Part shown: piece after piece, positions 25,462 to 33,488 of the stretch
Position numbering within the stretch: position 1 is the stretch's first letter
Layout: the number at the start of each line of letters is the position of its first letter
Source of the DNA: Bacteroidota bacterium
GTDB lineage: Bacteria > Bacteroidota > Bacteroidia > Palsa-965
Assembly: GCA_013288325.1 (NCBI GenBank)
Contig: JABDCB010000017.1
Span: 1-47,118 of the forward strand
Direction of reading: 5' to 3'
DNA length: 47,118 bases
Notes under the pieces: model-generated
Told to the model about the DNA's origin: nothing
Databases searched by the model: none
The model's input: only the letters and a program-made list of their open reading frames with translations
Program-made: the position numbers and the translations under genes

Positions 25462-26000
25462 GTCGTTACATCTTCTGCCGCTCTGGCCTTGTCCGGTCCT
25501 TTCAGGAGTTCGGAATCCAGAAGGTATAAGGTATCTGTCGGGGCTTTGTCGCCACCGGCTATTTTCATTTTATCCAGCAATTTTAAAGCAAGGGTTTCTT
25601 CTTCCACCTGTTCTTTCACAAACCATTGCATGAAATTCCAGGTGGCCCAGTCTTCCTCATCCATACTCATTTTAGCTAATTTGTAGATGGAGGTGGTATT
25701 ATCCACTTCGTGGGCAAAAACCATTTCAAAACAGTTGTTGATGCTGGCCGGATGAGCAGGAGGAGCCGGGATAGCTGCAATGGTAACGGGCGCACCTCTT
25801 TTCAAAATATATTCCAGAATCTTCATCATGTGGTTTCGTTCTTCGTTGGCATGACGAAAAAGAAAAGTGGCCACCCCTTCAAACCCCTGGGTATCGGCCC
25901 AGGAAGCAAAGGATAAATAGATCTGTGAAGCATATGCCTCTTTGGTCATCTGCGCATTTAATGCCGACGCCAATGCGGGGGAAAGCCTGTTTTTGTTCAT
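25449..26000 (-). CDS. ftnA: Ferritin (FtnA-type, non-haem)
   Basis: Iron-storage protein of 183 residues that should assemble into a 24-subunit shell. It starts MNKNRLSPALASALNAQMTKEAYASQIYLSFASWAD and has the diiron ligand set in the usual places: Glu of KEAYAS, the ANEERNHMMK motif (Glu/His pair) and later Gln/Glu of WFVKEQVEEE. No haem-binding methionine of bacterioferritin is evident. The length and motif order are standard. It is probably monocistronic. Confidence 0.95.
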   Translation of the reverse strand: MNKNRLSPALASALNAQMTKEAYASQIYLSFASWADTQGFEGVATFLFRHANEERNHMMKILEYILKRGAPVTIAAIPAPPAHPASINNCFEMVFAHEVDNTTSIYKLAKMSMDEEDWATWNFMQWFVKEQVEEETLALKLLDKMKIAGGDKAPTDTLYLLDSELLKGPDKARAAEDVTTENP

Positions 26001-26177
26001 GGGAGGTATGATTAAATAGGTTAATGTTAAATGTGAATGAGCCGTTATACTCTGGGAATAACAGACACTGCAAGGATAGGAAACCTTGTTGCGGAAAGAT
26101 TACATTATTGTTCCAAATAGTTACATTTTTCCGGTAGTTAGGCAGGGGCTTCCGGATTGCAGAAGGGAGGTGCTGCG

Positions 26178-27158
26178 CTAAACAGCAGCTTCCTTATTAT
26201 ATTTCCCTTTATATTCCAGGGGAGACATGCCTGTCACTTTTCTGAATACTTCCCGAAATGCTTTTACATCCGAATAGCCTACTTCATACATGACTTCGTT
26301 AACTGTTTTGCGGGTCGTTTCGAGTTTCTTTTTTGCCGATTCTATTTTCACGCGTTGAGAATAAACCAGGGGTGTGTTACCAGTGGCTTTGATAAAGCGT
26401 CTGTCAAAGTTTCGTCTGCCGACGGAAAATTTGGATGAGAGATGCTCAAAGGAAATTTTTTCGTGGAGGTTGCTTTCAATATAGGTTTGTGCTTTTCTCA
26501 CTAACTCATCTCCATGTAGTTTTTGTCCGGTGAAGATGGTAAACGAAGACTGGCTTTTCCGGTCCATTTCAATCTGAAACACCTTGGAGCAATAAATGGC
26601 CGTTTGCCGGTCATAATATTTCTCCACCAGATAAATCACGAGATTAAGAAAAGAGTAGGCGCCTCCGTTGGTATAAATACCATGTTCATCGGTGATCAGT
26701 TTATCCGTTTGCAAATCCACTTCAGGGAACATGTTTCTGAATTCCTCTTCTACCGCCCAGTGGGTGGAACAGCTTTTTCCATCGAGGATCCCTGATGATG
26801 CCAGGATAAATGCACCCGTACATATACTCGCTATTTCTGCACCTTCTTTATATTGTTTCCTCACCCAGTCAATCATTGCTTTGTTCCCCTTCACAGCATT
26901 TTGATAGTTGTGGTTGAGGGAGGGTATGATAATGAGATTGGTTTTTGTTATAACCGAAATACTCGTGTGAGGTTTTACGGTAAACAAACCCTCATAGTAC
27001 TCCACCTTTTTGGAAATGCCTGCCAGCTGAATGTTGAATAATTCCTTTTTACCCGTCTTCTTCCAATACTCATTGGCCCTGGTAAATATCTTGTAAGTAC
27101 CTACAATGCTACTGAGGTTGTTTTCACCGTCGGGGACCAGTATGGTAAGGTGTTTCAT
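26178..27158 (-). CDS. GlxA-like AraC regulator with DJ-1/PfpI domain
   Basis: Transcriptional regulator of 326 residues. I start at the ATG at 27158 (MKHLTILVPDGENNLSS), which begins the DJ-1/PfpI-like domain; its nucleophile-elbow region reads ASICTGAFILASSGILDGKSCSTHW with a Cys at the expected place. The C-terminus is an AraC DNA-binding domain with two helix-turn-helix units (ISFEHLSSKFSVGRRNFDRRF and TVNEVMYEVGYSDVKAFREVFRKVTGMSPLEYK). Ligand unknown. It is divergent from two SRPBCC genes, with near-consensus promoters on both sides, so it may control them. Confidence 0.92.
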   Translation of the reverse strand: MKHLTILVPDGENNLSSIVGTYKIFTRANEYWKKTGKKELFNIQLAGISKKVEYYEGLFTVKPHTSISVITKTNLIIIPSLNHNYQNAVKGNKAMIDWVRKQYKEGAEIASICTGAFILASSGILDGKSCSTHWAVEEEFRNMFPEVDLQTDKLITDEHGIYTNGGAYSFLNLVIYLVEKYYDRQTAIYCSKVFQIEMDRKSQSSFTIFTGQKLHGDELVRKAQTYIESNLHEKISFEHLSSKFSVGRRNFDRRFIKATGNTPLVYSQRVKIESAKKKLETTRKTVNEVMYEVGYSDVKAFREVFRKVTGMSPLEYKGKYNKEAAV

Positions 27159-27172
27159 GGGTTTTGTTTTGA

Positions 27173-27203
27173 CAAAGGTAAGAAATGAGTCTGTCCAAAT
27201 CAA
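27173..27203 (-). promoter_or_regulatory. Promoter of the GlxA-like regulator
   Basis: Minus strand: TTG (27201-27203), a 20-bp spacer, then TACCTTTG (27173-27180), a perfect -7 box, 14 bp before the start codon. Confidence 0.65.
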
Positions 27204-27251
27204 CCCGTGATAATGTCTATTTAGCACCCCTTCTTCATGATATTTGCAGCC

Positions 27252-27259
27252 TACATTTG
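27252..27259 (+). promoter_or_regulatory. -7 box upstream of the SRPBCC pair
   Basis: TACATTTG is a perfect TAnnTTTG match 26 bp before the start at 27286; the -33 element is weak. It is back-to-back with the GlxA-like promoter. Confidence 0.5.
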
Positions 27260-27285
27260 TATCATACATGTTAAAAAACAAAGCC

Positions 27286-27768
27286 ATGAAAAAAAAGATG
27301 CCATCAGATTTCACCTCCACCCTGGTGGTGGATCAAAGCCCTAAAGAAGTTTTCGATGCAATCCGGAATGTACGTGGATGGTGGTCGAAGGAGATAGAAG
27401 GAGGCACCGGGAAGCTCCATGACGAGTTTACTTATCATTACCAGGATGTGCATTACTGTCAGATGAAGCTGATAAAGGTGATCCCGAACAAAAAGGTAGT
27501 ATGGCTGGTTAAGTACAACTATTTCAGTTTTACAAAAGACAGAAGCGAGTGGACAGGTACCAGGATTAGTTTCGATATTTCTTCAAAAGGGGATAAGACC
27601 CAATTGCGTTTCACCCACTATGGTTTAGTGAGGCAATATGAATGTTATGGAATCTGCGCTACCTCCTGGACGCGATATATACAAGAAAGCTTGCTTAATC
27701 TGATAACAAAGGGTAAGGGTCAACCCAATCCCAAAGAAAGAAAAACGAAATACGCTAAGAAGAAATAA
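27286..27768 (+). CDS. SRPBCC (START-like) domain protein, copy 1
   Basis: Soluble protein of 160 residues of the SRPBCC/AHSA1-like ligand-pocket fold. I start at the ATG at 27286 (MKKKMPSDFTSTLVVDQSPKEVFDAIRNVRGWW). The fold is read from the N-terminal SPKEVFDAI, the middle KLIKVIPNKKVVWLVKY and the C-terminal long helix SWTRYIQESLLNLI. No catalytic role is known for this subgroup. It is a tandem paralogue of the next gene, and its Lys-rich tail is longer. Confidence 0.85.
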   Translation: MKKKMPSDFTSTLVVDQSPKEVFDAIRNVRGWWSKEIEGGTGKLHDEFTYHYQDVHYCQMKLIKVIPNKKVVWLVKYNYFSFTKDRSEWTGTRISFDISSKGDKTQLRFTHYGLVRQYECYGICATSWTRYIQESLLNLITKGKGQPNPKERKTKYAKKK

Positions 27769-27799
27769 GGCCCCAATCATAAATCATAAATCTCAAATC

Positions 27800-28246
27800 A
27801 TGAAATCCGACTTCACCTCCACCCTGTTAACTCATTCAGCACCTCAGGAAGCCTTTGCTGCCATCAACAATGTACACGGCTGGTGGACAGAAAATATAGA
27901 GGGCCGCACCAACAAACTACACGATATTTTCACTGTCCGTTTTGGAACCACGTGGAAGACATTCAAAATAGTAGAAGTGGTGCCAGGTGAAAAAGTAGTT
28001 TGGGTGATCACCGACTGCTATCTTCCCTGGAACGGAGATAAGACAGAATGGACGGGGACCAAGATCAGTTTTGAAATCTCAAAAAAGGGAGAGCAAACAC
28101 AAGTACGTTTTTCTCACCTGGGTCTGGTTCCCGAACTGGAGTGTTTCAAAAGTTGCTCCAATGCCTGGACGGGTTATATACAGAATAGCTTACAGCGTTT
28201 AATCAATACCGGTAAAGGGAAGCCGACGGCAAAGGAGGGGAGTTAG
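27800..28246 (+). CDS. SRPBCC (START-like) domain protein, copy 2
   Basis: Protein of 148 residues clearly paralogous to copy 1: SDFTSTL, AxNNVHGWWxxxIEG, KLHDxFT, EWTGTxISFxIS, TQxRFxHxGLVxxxEC and a final helix ending in a K-G-K-G motif align throughout. The genes are 31 bp apart and surely one operon. The duplication suggests two ligand specificities or a heteromer, which is speculation. Confidence 0.85.
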   Translation: MKSDFTSTLLTHSAPQEAFAAINNVHGWWTENIEGRTNKLHDIFTVRFGTTWKTFKIVEVVPGEKVVWVITDCYLPWNGDKTEWTGTKISFEISKKGEQTQVRFSHLGLVPELECFKSCSNAWTGYIQNSLQRLINTGKGKPTAKEGS

Positions 28247-28462
28247 TTGGGTAATATGAAATCAGGACGTAAGAATAATTTCAAATATTCTGTCTGTTTT
28301 TTGCGCTCCGGTAAGTAAGTCTCCATGGATGTATAGTATCATTCCTGTAACACGAAAGAATAGATGTGGTAAAGGATGCCTCTGAAGACGTAAGGAAAAT
28401 GAAATTACGATCGAAGTGAAAAATGAATCGAATGTAATTTAGCTCCGAACAAACTACAGTGT

Positions 28463-29176
28463 ATGGGGCTTGATATGCGACCAACGGGAAAATCTAAACC
28501 CGGATTTGAAGAGCGGTATAAGGAGCTATCCGAAATTATTCAGAGAAAAGAAAAGCGGGGACTCTCTTTAGCCGACAAACTCAACGCCCGGAAAAAATTG
28601 TCAAAAGAGGAATTGTTTCTGGCTCTGGAATGGTTCAGGATACAAATCAAGTCGTATGAAACCATCCAGGCCCCAAGGGTTGGAAGAGATAAAGAAGCGG
28701 ATAACTGGTTACGACAAAAGTATCTGGAAACAGATAAACAGTTATCGGAAACAGAGTTCCTAAGGATACATGATGGATATTATGTAATTGAACTGGCCAA
28801 AGAAAAGGATGGGTTGCCGGTATACCACTCCTTGAAAGGAGATGCGAATGTATTTAGCGGGGAGTTTTTGAAAGTCTGTGCCGATTTAATCGGTCAGGAT
28901 TTGGTGAGGGAAGCAAGGGAAACTAAGATAGCTACAGAGGCATTGGATTACGGACGCCGTCTTATGAAGATTGCAGATAAGATTGCCAGAGAAAAGAAGT
29001 TGCTCTATTTGAAAGATCAGCGAGAGCAACCTGAAACAAATAGCGAAGCGCTGGAAAGCAAATTGCATATTGTTTTTTCACTGGCCCGTTGGCTGATCTT
29101 TTATGGAGAAAGAGGGCATGGGGTTGAGGTGGAGTTTCGAATAGGGAAGGGTGGCAGAGAGCCTCCTTTTTTTTAG
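28463..29176 (+). CDS. Unknown Bacteroidota protein (MGLDMRP N-terminus)
   Basis: Soluble protein of 237 residues beginning MGLDMRPTGKSKPGFEERYKEL, an opening I associate with uncharacterised proteins of this phylum. It is mostly helical with many charged residues, a YYVIELAKEKDGLPVYHSL beta portion in the middle and KLHIVFSLARWLIFYGERGHGVEVEF near the end. No catalytic motif is evident. It stands alone just upstream of the tRNA array and its end is 29 bp before the array promoter. Confidence 0.6.
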   Translation: MGLDMRPTGKSKPGFEERYKELSEIIQRKEKRGLSLADKLNARKKLSKEELFLALEWFRIQIKSYETIQAPRVGRDKEADNWLRQKYLETDKQLSETEFLRIHDGYYVIELAKEKDGLPVYHSLKGDANVFSGEFLKVCADLIGQDLVREARETKIATEALDYGRRLMKIADKIAREKKLLYLKDQREQPETNSEALESKLHIVFSLARWLIFYGERGHGVEVEFRIGKGGREPPFF

Positions 29177-29181
29177 TAAAA

Positions 29182-29212
29182 TTTGCCTAATCCCCGGTTT
29201 TTGATACTTTTG
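29182..29212 (+). promoter_or_regulatory. Promoter of the tRNA / tRNA-like array
   Basis: TTTG (29182-29185), a 19-bp spacer and TACTTTTG (29205-29212), a full match to the Bacteroidota consensus, about 21 bp before the first tRNA-like unit. Confidence 0.75.
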
Positions 29213-29232
29213 TCATCCGTTCTTGAATTTTA

Positions 29233-29547
<315 letters not shown>

Positions 29548-29549
29548 CG

Positions 29550-29581
29550 ACCCGTCATCCCTTAGGTTGACGGGTTTTTTT
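29550..29581 (+). terminator. Terminator after tRNA-Ala
   Basis: CCCGTCA (29551-29557) pairs with TGACGGG (29568-29574), followed by seven Ts. The GIY-YIG start codon follows the T-run directly. Confidence 0.9.
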
Positions 29582-29830
29582 ATGGCTCATTTTGTATACA
29601 TTCTATACTCCGAAAAGGTGAACAAATACTATGTAGGCAGTTCACATGACCCTTCATTAAGGTTACTGCTACATAATCAAGGCGCTACCAGATCTACCAA
29701 AGCGGGTATCCCATGGAAACTCGCATTCATTGAAAAACATGTGGATAAAAGTGCTGCTCTTAAGAGGGAAAAAGAAATTAAACGCCAGAAAAGCCGCAAA
29801 TATATTGAGCAATTGATCCAAGCTGGCTAG
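29582..29830 (+). CDS. GIY-YIG family nuclease, single domain, tRNA-embedded
   Basis: Protein of 82 residues that is essentially one GIY-YIG nuclease domain: HFVYILYSEKVNKYYVGSSHDPSLRLLLHN gives the two beta-strand motifs (VYIL and YYVG) and the Arg/His-Asn helix, and EKHVDKSAALKREKEIKR supplies the metal-binding Glu. Uncharacterised stand-alone proteins of this type (UvrC-like or YhbQ-like) are common in Bacteroidota. I start at MAHF (29582), since earlier codons lie in the terminator. The last codons (LIQAG and stop) are the D-arm of a second tRNA copy, so the gene is fused into the tRNA array. This is unusual; a mobile, tRNA-targeting role is inference. Confidence 0.85.
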   Translation: MAHFVYILYSEKVNKYYVGSSHDPSLRLLLHNQGATRSTKAGIPWKLAFIEKHVDKSAALKREKEIKRQKSRKYIEQLIQAG

Positions 29831-29886
29831 GCGCTTGTCCCGCAAGGCGGGACAAGAGGTCGTCGGTTCGACTCCGATATTCTCCA
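29821..29886 (+). pseudogene. tRNA-Ala remnant with hairpin anticodon arm, lacking the 5' acceptor strand
   Basis: Starts inside the D-arm (AGCTGGCTAG, shared with the end of the GIY-YIG gene), has a hairpin CTTGTCCCGC-AAG-GCGGGACAAG (29834-29856) in place of the anticodon arm, and then an intact T-arm and acceptor 3' strand identical to tRNA-Ala (GTCGGTTCGACTCCGAT, ATTCTCCA). The 5' acceptor GGGGGAT is absent. Confidence 0.85.
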
Positions 29887-29887
29887 C

Positions 29888-29919
29888 AACCCGTCAGCCC
29901 TTGGTTGACGGGTTTTTTT
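29888..29919 (+). terminator. Second copy of the tRNA terminator
   Basis: AACCCGTCA pairs with TTGACGGGTT and is followed by seven Ts, nearly the same as the terminator at 29550, showing that the whole tRNA-plus-terminator block was duplicated. Confidence 0.85.
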
Positions 29920-30022
29920 ATGACCCATTTTGTGTACATCATGGCTAGACCTCTTGTCCCGCCTTGCGGGACAAGAGGTCGTCGGCTCTTCCCAGTATCT
30001 ATAGGGACCGATATTTTCCACC
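29920..30022 (+). pseudogene. Truncated GIY-YIG start fused to a fourth tRNA-like remnant
   Basis: 29920-29940 repeats the first codons of the GIY-YIG gene (ATGACCCATTTTGTGTACAT, matching MxHFVYI) and then passes into GGCTAG of the tRNA D-arm. A 15-bp perfect hairpin follows (29948-29980), with the same CTTGTCCCGC core but the loop CTT, the reverse complement of the loop AAG in the previous copy. A T-arm interrupted by extra bases (GTCGG ... CCGAT) and ATTTTCCACCA end the remnant near 30022. The open frame continues to a stop at 30042 but is not expected to be a gene. Confidence 0.75.
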
Positions 30023-30147
30023 ATGAAGCAGAAAGGGCCTAGGTGAATCATTTCGGGGCATTTAGCTTGACTTCCCCCTCCTAAATTCATTACCTTGTCG
30101 ATGATAGGTTGTTTGAAAAACAGGCAATCCGATAAGTTTAGCATCTC

Positions 30148-32304
30148 ATGAGTGCACCAGAGCACAACGAAGTATTTTCCCTGGCCTGGGAAGTGATTAA
30201 CCAAACTTCCCTGAACTTATTCCTCACCGGCAAGGCCGGAACAGGGAAAACGACCTTTTTGAAATATGTGCGGGAACATAGCACTAAGAATACTGCTATT
30301 GTAGCTCCTACCGGAGTAGCCGCCATGAATGCAGGAGGGGTCACCATCCATTCCCTTTTCCAGCTTCCCCTCCTCCCCTTTCTTCCGGAGTACACTACCC
30401 ATTCGGAACAGATTCAGTTCGTGAACTGCTATTCCCTGTTCAGGGGTATGCGCCTGAGCAAAGAAAAAACTGAACTGCTCAACGAGCTGGAACTCCTTAT
30501 CATTGACGAGGTGAGCATGGTCCGTGCCGATCTGATGGATATGATAGATGAATCACTTCGTCATTTCCGTAACCGGAAAAATACGCCTTTCGGAGGGGTG
30601 CAGGTGCTTTTTATAGGCGATCTATACCAACTCCCGCCGGTAGTGAGGGAGGCCGACTGGGCAGTGATGAAAAATCATTATGCCAGTCCGTATTTTTTTA
30701 GTGCTAAAGCAATGGAAAACTGTCCTATGCTTTTTTTGGAACTTAAAAAGATCTACCGCCAGAGCGATGAAACCTTTATCCGCATCCTGAACGGAATCCG
30801 CAACAATCGGATGTCGGCGGATGATCTGGAAGTGCTGAACCGGCGCTGTATTAGCGAGGGAGCAAACAGAACTAAAAAAGGGATCACCTTGGTAACGCAC
30901 AATGCACAGGCCGACCGTATCAACCTGCAGGAACTTCAAAAGCTTGAAACCCCTTTACATCGCTTTTCAGCCGAGGTGAAAGGAACTTTTCCGGAATCTT
31001 CCAATCCCTGCGAAACAGAATTGCAACTGAAGGTGGGTGCACAGGTCATGTTTATCCGTAACGATCCGGAAAAAAGATATGTCAATGGTACCATTGCCGT
31101 GGTGAGTGCTATCAGTAGTGATCAGATCATGGTAAAGCTGAACAATGAAAAGCAGTCATTTTCCCTGGGAAAGGAGCAATGGAAAAACATTCGTTACCAA
31201 CTGGATAAAGCATCGGGGAAGCTGGAAGAAGAGGAAATCGGAAGCTTTACCCAATACCCCTTACGTTTGGCCTGGGCAGTGACTATCCACAAGAGTCAGG
31301 GACTCACGTTCGATGACGTAACCCTCGATGCGGATAAATCCTTTGCTGCCGGACAGGTATATGTGGCCCTGAGCAGGTGCAGGACGTTGGAAGGAATTAC
31401 CCTGCTTTCTCCTATCCGTTCTTCCCACATCTTCACTGATCAGCAGATCAGGGAGTTTTCGAAAGGGGAGCATAAAACAGATGAACTGATCGGGAGGCTG
31501 GAAACAGAAAAGAAAAAATATGCCGCCGCTATGCTGATGCGTGCATTTGATTGGAAAAAAACAGTACAGGATCTGGAGCTGTTAAAGGAAGCGTCCAAAG
31601 GAAAGGCGCCTAAGGAGGGAGGGATGGAAACAGATCCGTTTTCTCTCCTGTTGGATAATGCCCGTAAACAAGGTGAAGTAGCAGAACGGTTTATCGTCGA
31701 GCTGGAAAAAAAATTTGCAGAAAATCCCTTGAATGAGCCTTGGCTTATTCAGAAAGTGACAGGGGCAAAAAAATTCTTTACAGAAAAGGTACAACATGGG
31801 CTAATGCTTCCCCTCGAAGAAATCCGAACAAAGCTGAAAGGGAAAAAAGGATTCAAGAAGTTCATCCGTCAATTGACAGAGGTGGAGAATTCCCTGGAAA
31901 CCAAAATACGCCTTATAGAACGAGCATCGTATGGCAACCTTGATATGGCCATAGTACCATCAGAAGTGAAAAAAACATCTGAGGTGAAAAAAACACCTGC
32001 CCGAGGAGAAAGCAAATTGGAAACCCTTGCCTTGTACAGACAAGGAAAAAAGACGGAAGAAATTGCCCAGTATAGAGAGATGGCTGTTTCGACTATAGAA
32101 GGACATCTGGCCGAGCTGGTTGCTGATGGAGAGGTCAAGATTTTCGACTTTGTGGAAGAAGCCTTGCTTGAGAGAATAAAAACAGCGGCAGGTAAAACGG
32201 AGAACAAACTGCTCTCCTTTATTAAAAATGAACTGGGCGAAGCCGCCACATACGGACAAATCCGGATGGCTCTGAATCACCTGAAGAGGGTGGAGGAGGC
32301 TTAA
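30148..32304 (+). CDS. PIF1/RecD-like DNA helicase with C-terminal helix-turn-helix
   Basis: Superfamily 1B helicase of 718 residues. Walker A is GKAGTGKTT at 28-36 and Walker B is LLIIDEVSMV; the QLPPV segment is motif III, and AWAVTIHKSQGLTFDDV with YVALSRCR are motifs V and VI as in PIF1/RecD2-type proteins. The C-terminal 150 residues carry a helix-turn-helix (KTEEIAQYREMAVSTIEGHLAELV) of the HTH_40 type often fused to such helicases in Bacteroidota. It unwinds DNA 5' to 3' by family knowledge. It lies right after the tRNA array with a weak promoter (TAAGTTTA), and ends in a TTAA shared with the next gene on the opposite strand. Confidence 0.92.
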   Translation: MSAPEHNEVFSLAWEVINQTSLNLFLTGKAGTGKTTFLKYVREHSTKNTAIVAPTGVAAMNAGGVTIHSLFQLPLLPFLPEYTTHSEQIQFVNCYSLFRGMRLSKEKTELLNELELLIIDEVSMVRADLMDMIDESLRHFRNRKNTPFGGVQVLFIGDLYQLPPVVREADWAVMKNHYASPYFFSAKAMENCPMLFLELKKIYRQSDETFIRILNGIRNNRMSADDLEVLNRRCISEGANRTKKGITLVTHNAQADRINLQELQKLETPLHRFSAEVKGTFPESSNPCETELQLKVGAQVMFIRNDPEKRYVNGTIAVVSAISSDQIMVKLNNEKQSFSLGKEQWKNIRYQLDKASGKLEEEEIGSFTQYPLRLAWAVTIHKSQGLTFDDVTLDADKSFAAGQVYVALSRCRTLEGITLLSPIRSSHIFTDQQIREFSKGEHKTDELIGRLETEKKKYAAAMLMRAFDWKKTVQDLELLKEASKGKAPKEGGMETDPFSLLLDNARKQGEVAERFIVELEKKFAENPLNEPWLIQKVTGAKKFFTEKVQHGLMLPLEEIRTKLKGKKGFKKFIRQLTEVENSLETKIRLIERASYGNLDMAIVPSEVKKTSEVKKTPARGESKLETLALYRQGKKTEEIAQYREMAVSTIEGHLAELVADGEVKIFDFVEEALLERIKTAAGKTENKLLSFIKNELGEAATYGQIRMALNHLKRVEEA

Positions 32305-32486
32305 CTCCCGGTATTCTTCGCTTTGCCATCCACTTCCTCATCTTCGGCCCAATAGATTTCCATGAAAGGGTCGCTTTCCAGAGGTTTGGTTTCGGGTTTC
32401 TTTTCCAGGGGTATGACTTTTCGGGGAGAAGGTTTAGATGCTGCGGTCTTCTTCTTTCCTTTTGAAGAACTCTTTTTTACTGACAT
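32301..32486 (-). CDS. Small basic/acidic low-complexity protein
   Basis: Protein of 61 residues: a Lys/Ser/Pro-rich N-terminal half (VKKSSSKGKKKTAASKPSPRK) and an acidic C-terminal half with FMEIYWAEDEEVDGK. A good AAGGAG lies 9 bp upstream of the ATG, supporting real translation. I know no family. Its stop overlaps the helicase stop in a TTAA. Confidence 0.55.
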   Translation of the reverse strand: MSVKKSSSKGKKKTAASKPSPRKVIPLEKKPETKPLESDPFMEIYWAEDEEVDGKAKNTGS

Positions 32487-32804
32487 ATAATACGCTCCTT
32501 TTTCAACTTTTGATGAACTGATATGGCTTTGATAATACCCCGTAAATCAGACAGGATACCAGGCGGATAAAATCCGCGATGTGCTTATTATTCAGAAGGC
32601 CCACAACAGACCATAAGCCTTGGGGCAGCAGATGAAGGGGAAGATTGTGAAGCCATCATTAAGACAAAGTTAATAGAAATAACCTGCCAAAGCAAAATGC
32701 TCGTGGAACGTTGTAACACAGGTAGATAGCATTTGCTGTTTGGCAGAAAGATACTGAGGTACAATCACTTATCCTTCGGATTTCCTTTATTCATCCGTCC
32801 TGAC

Positions 32805-32812
32805 TATTTTTG
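32805..32812 (+). promoter_or_regulatory. -7 box upstream of the PAP2-like gene
   Basis: TATTTTTG matches TAnnTTTG; TTTC lies 20 bp upstream at the -33 place. The start codon at 32871 is 58 bp further. The remainder of the 385-bp gap (32487-32870) shows no other feature. Confidence 0.5.
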
Positions 32813-32870
32813 CGGGGCTTTAAAAGCTTTTTGTCAGAAATGAATTCTGTCAGGATAAACGATCATAAGA

Positions 32871-33488
32871 ATGCTGAAATTTCTTGCCAACCTGGTTTCG
32901 ATTCTCATCAGTCCCCTGTTTGCCCCTACCTATCTCTTTTTTATCATCCTTTTTTACTTTCCGGCAACAGCCTCCATTACGGGCTTAACCGATAAGCTGC
33001 TGGCCATCCTCTATATTTTCCTGGCTACGTTTGCCATCACATTCGTACTTATCTACATCTTATATAAAGCCAAGAAGATTTCGGACATTACCATGAACAA
33101 CCAGAAGGATCGCTACCTGCCCCAGTTGTTTCTGAGCGGGATGTATGTGGTAATCACCGCCTGGTTATACAACCGGTATGGCAAAACCGACGCTCTTGCC
33201 ATGGGTATGCTGGCCAGCACGATTACAGTACTTACCATTACCATTGTAAATCGTTTCTGGAAAATAAGCACCCATTCATCGGGGGTAGCAGGTGTATTCG
33301 GGATTGTGACAGCACTCTTTCTGAAGGCTTCCGATTCGGCTTTTCTTGTTCCGTATCTGATCATCACCTTTCTTACTCTGGTGGTGTGTATGGCCCGTTT
33401 GTATTTGAAAGCACATACGCCGTTGCAGGTAATCTGCGGGTTTATACTGGGTGGTGGGAGCGGGTTCTGCTTGTTTTACTTCCGTTAA
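32871..33488 (+). CDS. PAP2-like membrane phosphatase family protein
   Basis: Inner-membrane protein of 205 residues with about six transmembrane segments. The C-terminal half shows PAP2 phosphatase-like features: THSSGVAGVFG resembles the SGH-containing second motif and RLYLKAHTPLQVICGFILG the third motif (R/K...H...Q/D). Motif I is weak (NNQKDRYLPQ). It could dephosphorylate a lipid or undecaprenyl pyrophosphate, but the altered motifs make activity uncertain. It converges on the barrel gene with a shared TTAA. Confidence 0.7.
   Translation: MLKFLANLVSILISPLFAPTYLFFIILFYFPATASITGLTDKLLAILYIFLATFAITFVLIYILYKAKKISDITMNNQKDRYLPQLFLSGMYVVITAWLYNRYGKTDALAMGMLASTITVLTITIVNRFWKISTHSSGVAGVFGIVTALFLKASDSAFLVPYLIITFLTLVVCMARLYLKAHTPLQVICGFILGGGSGFCLFYFR

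Noticed and set aside
29669-30204. Minus-strand ORFs containing IGVEPTTSCPA-like sequence
   Set aside because: These are antisense to tRNA and tRNA-like sequence, a well-known source of false ORFs.
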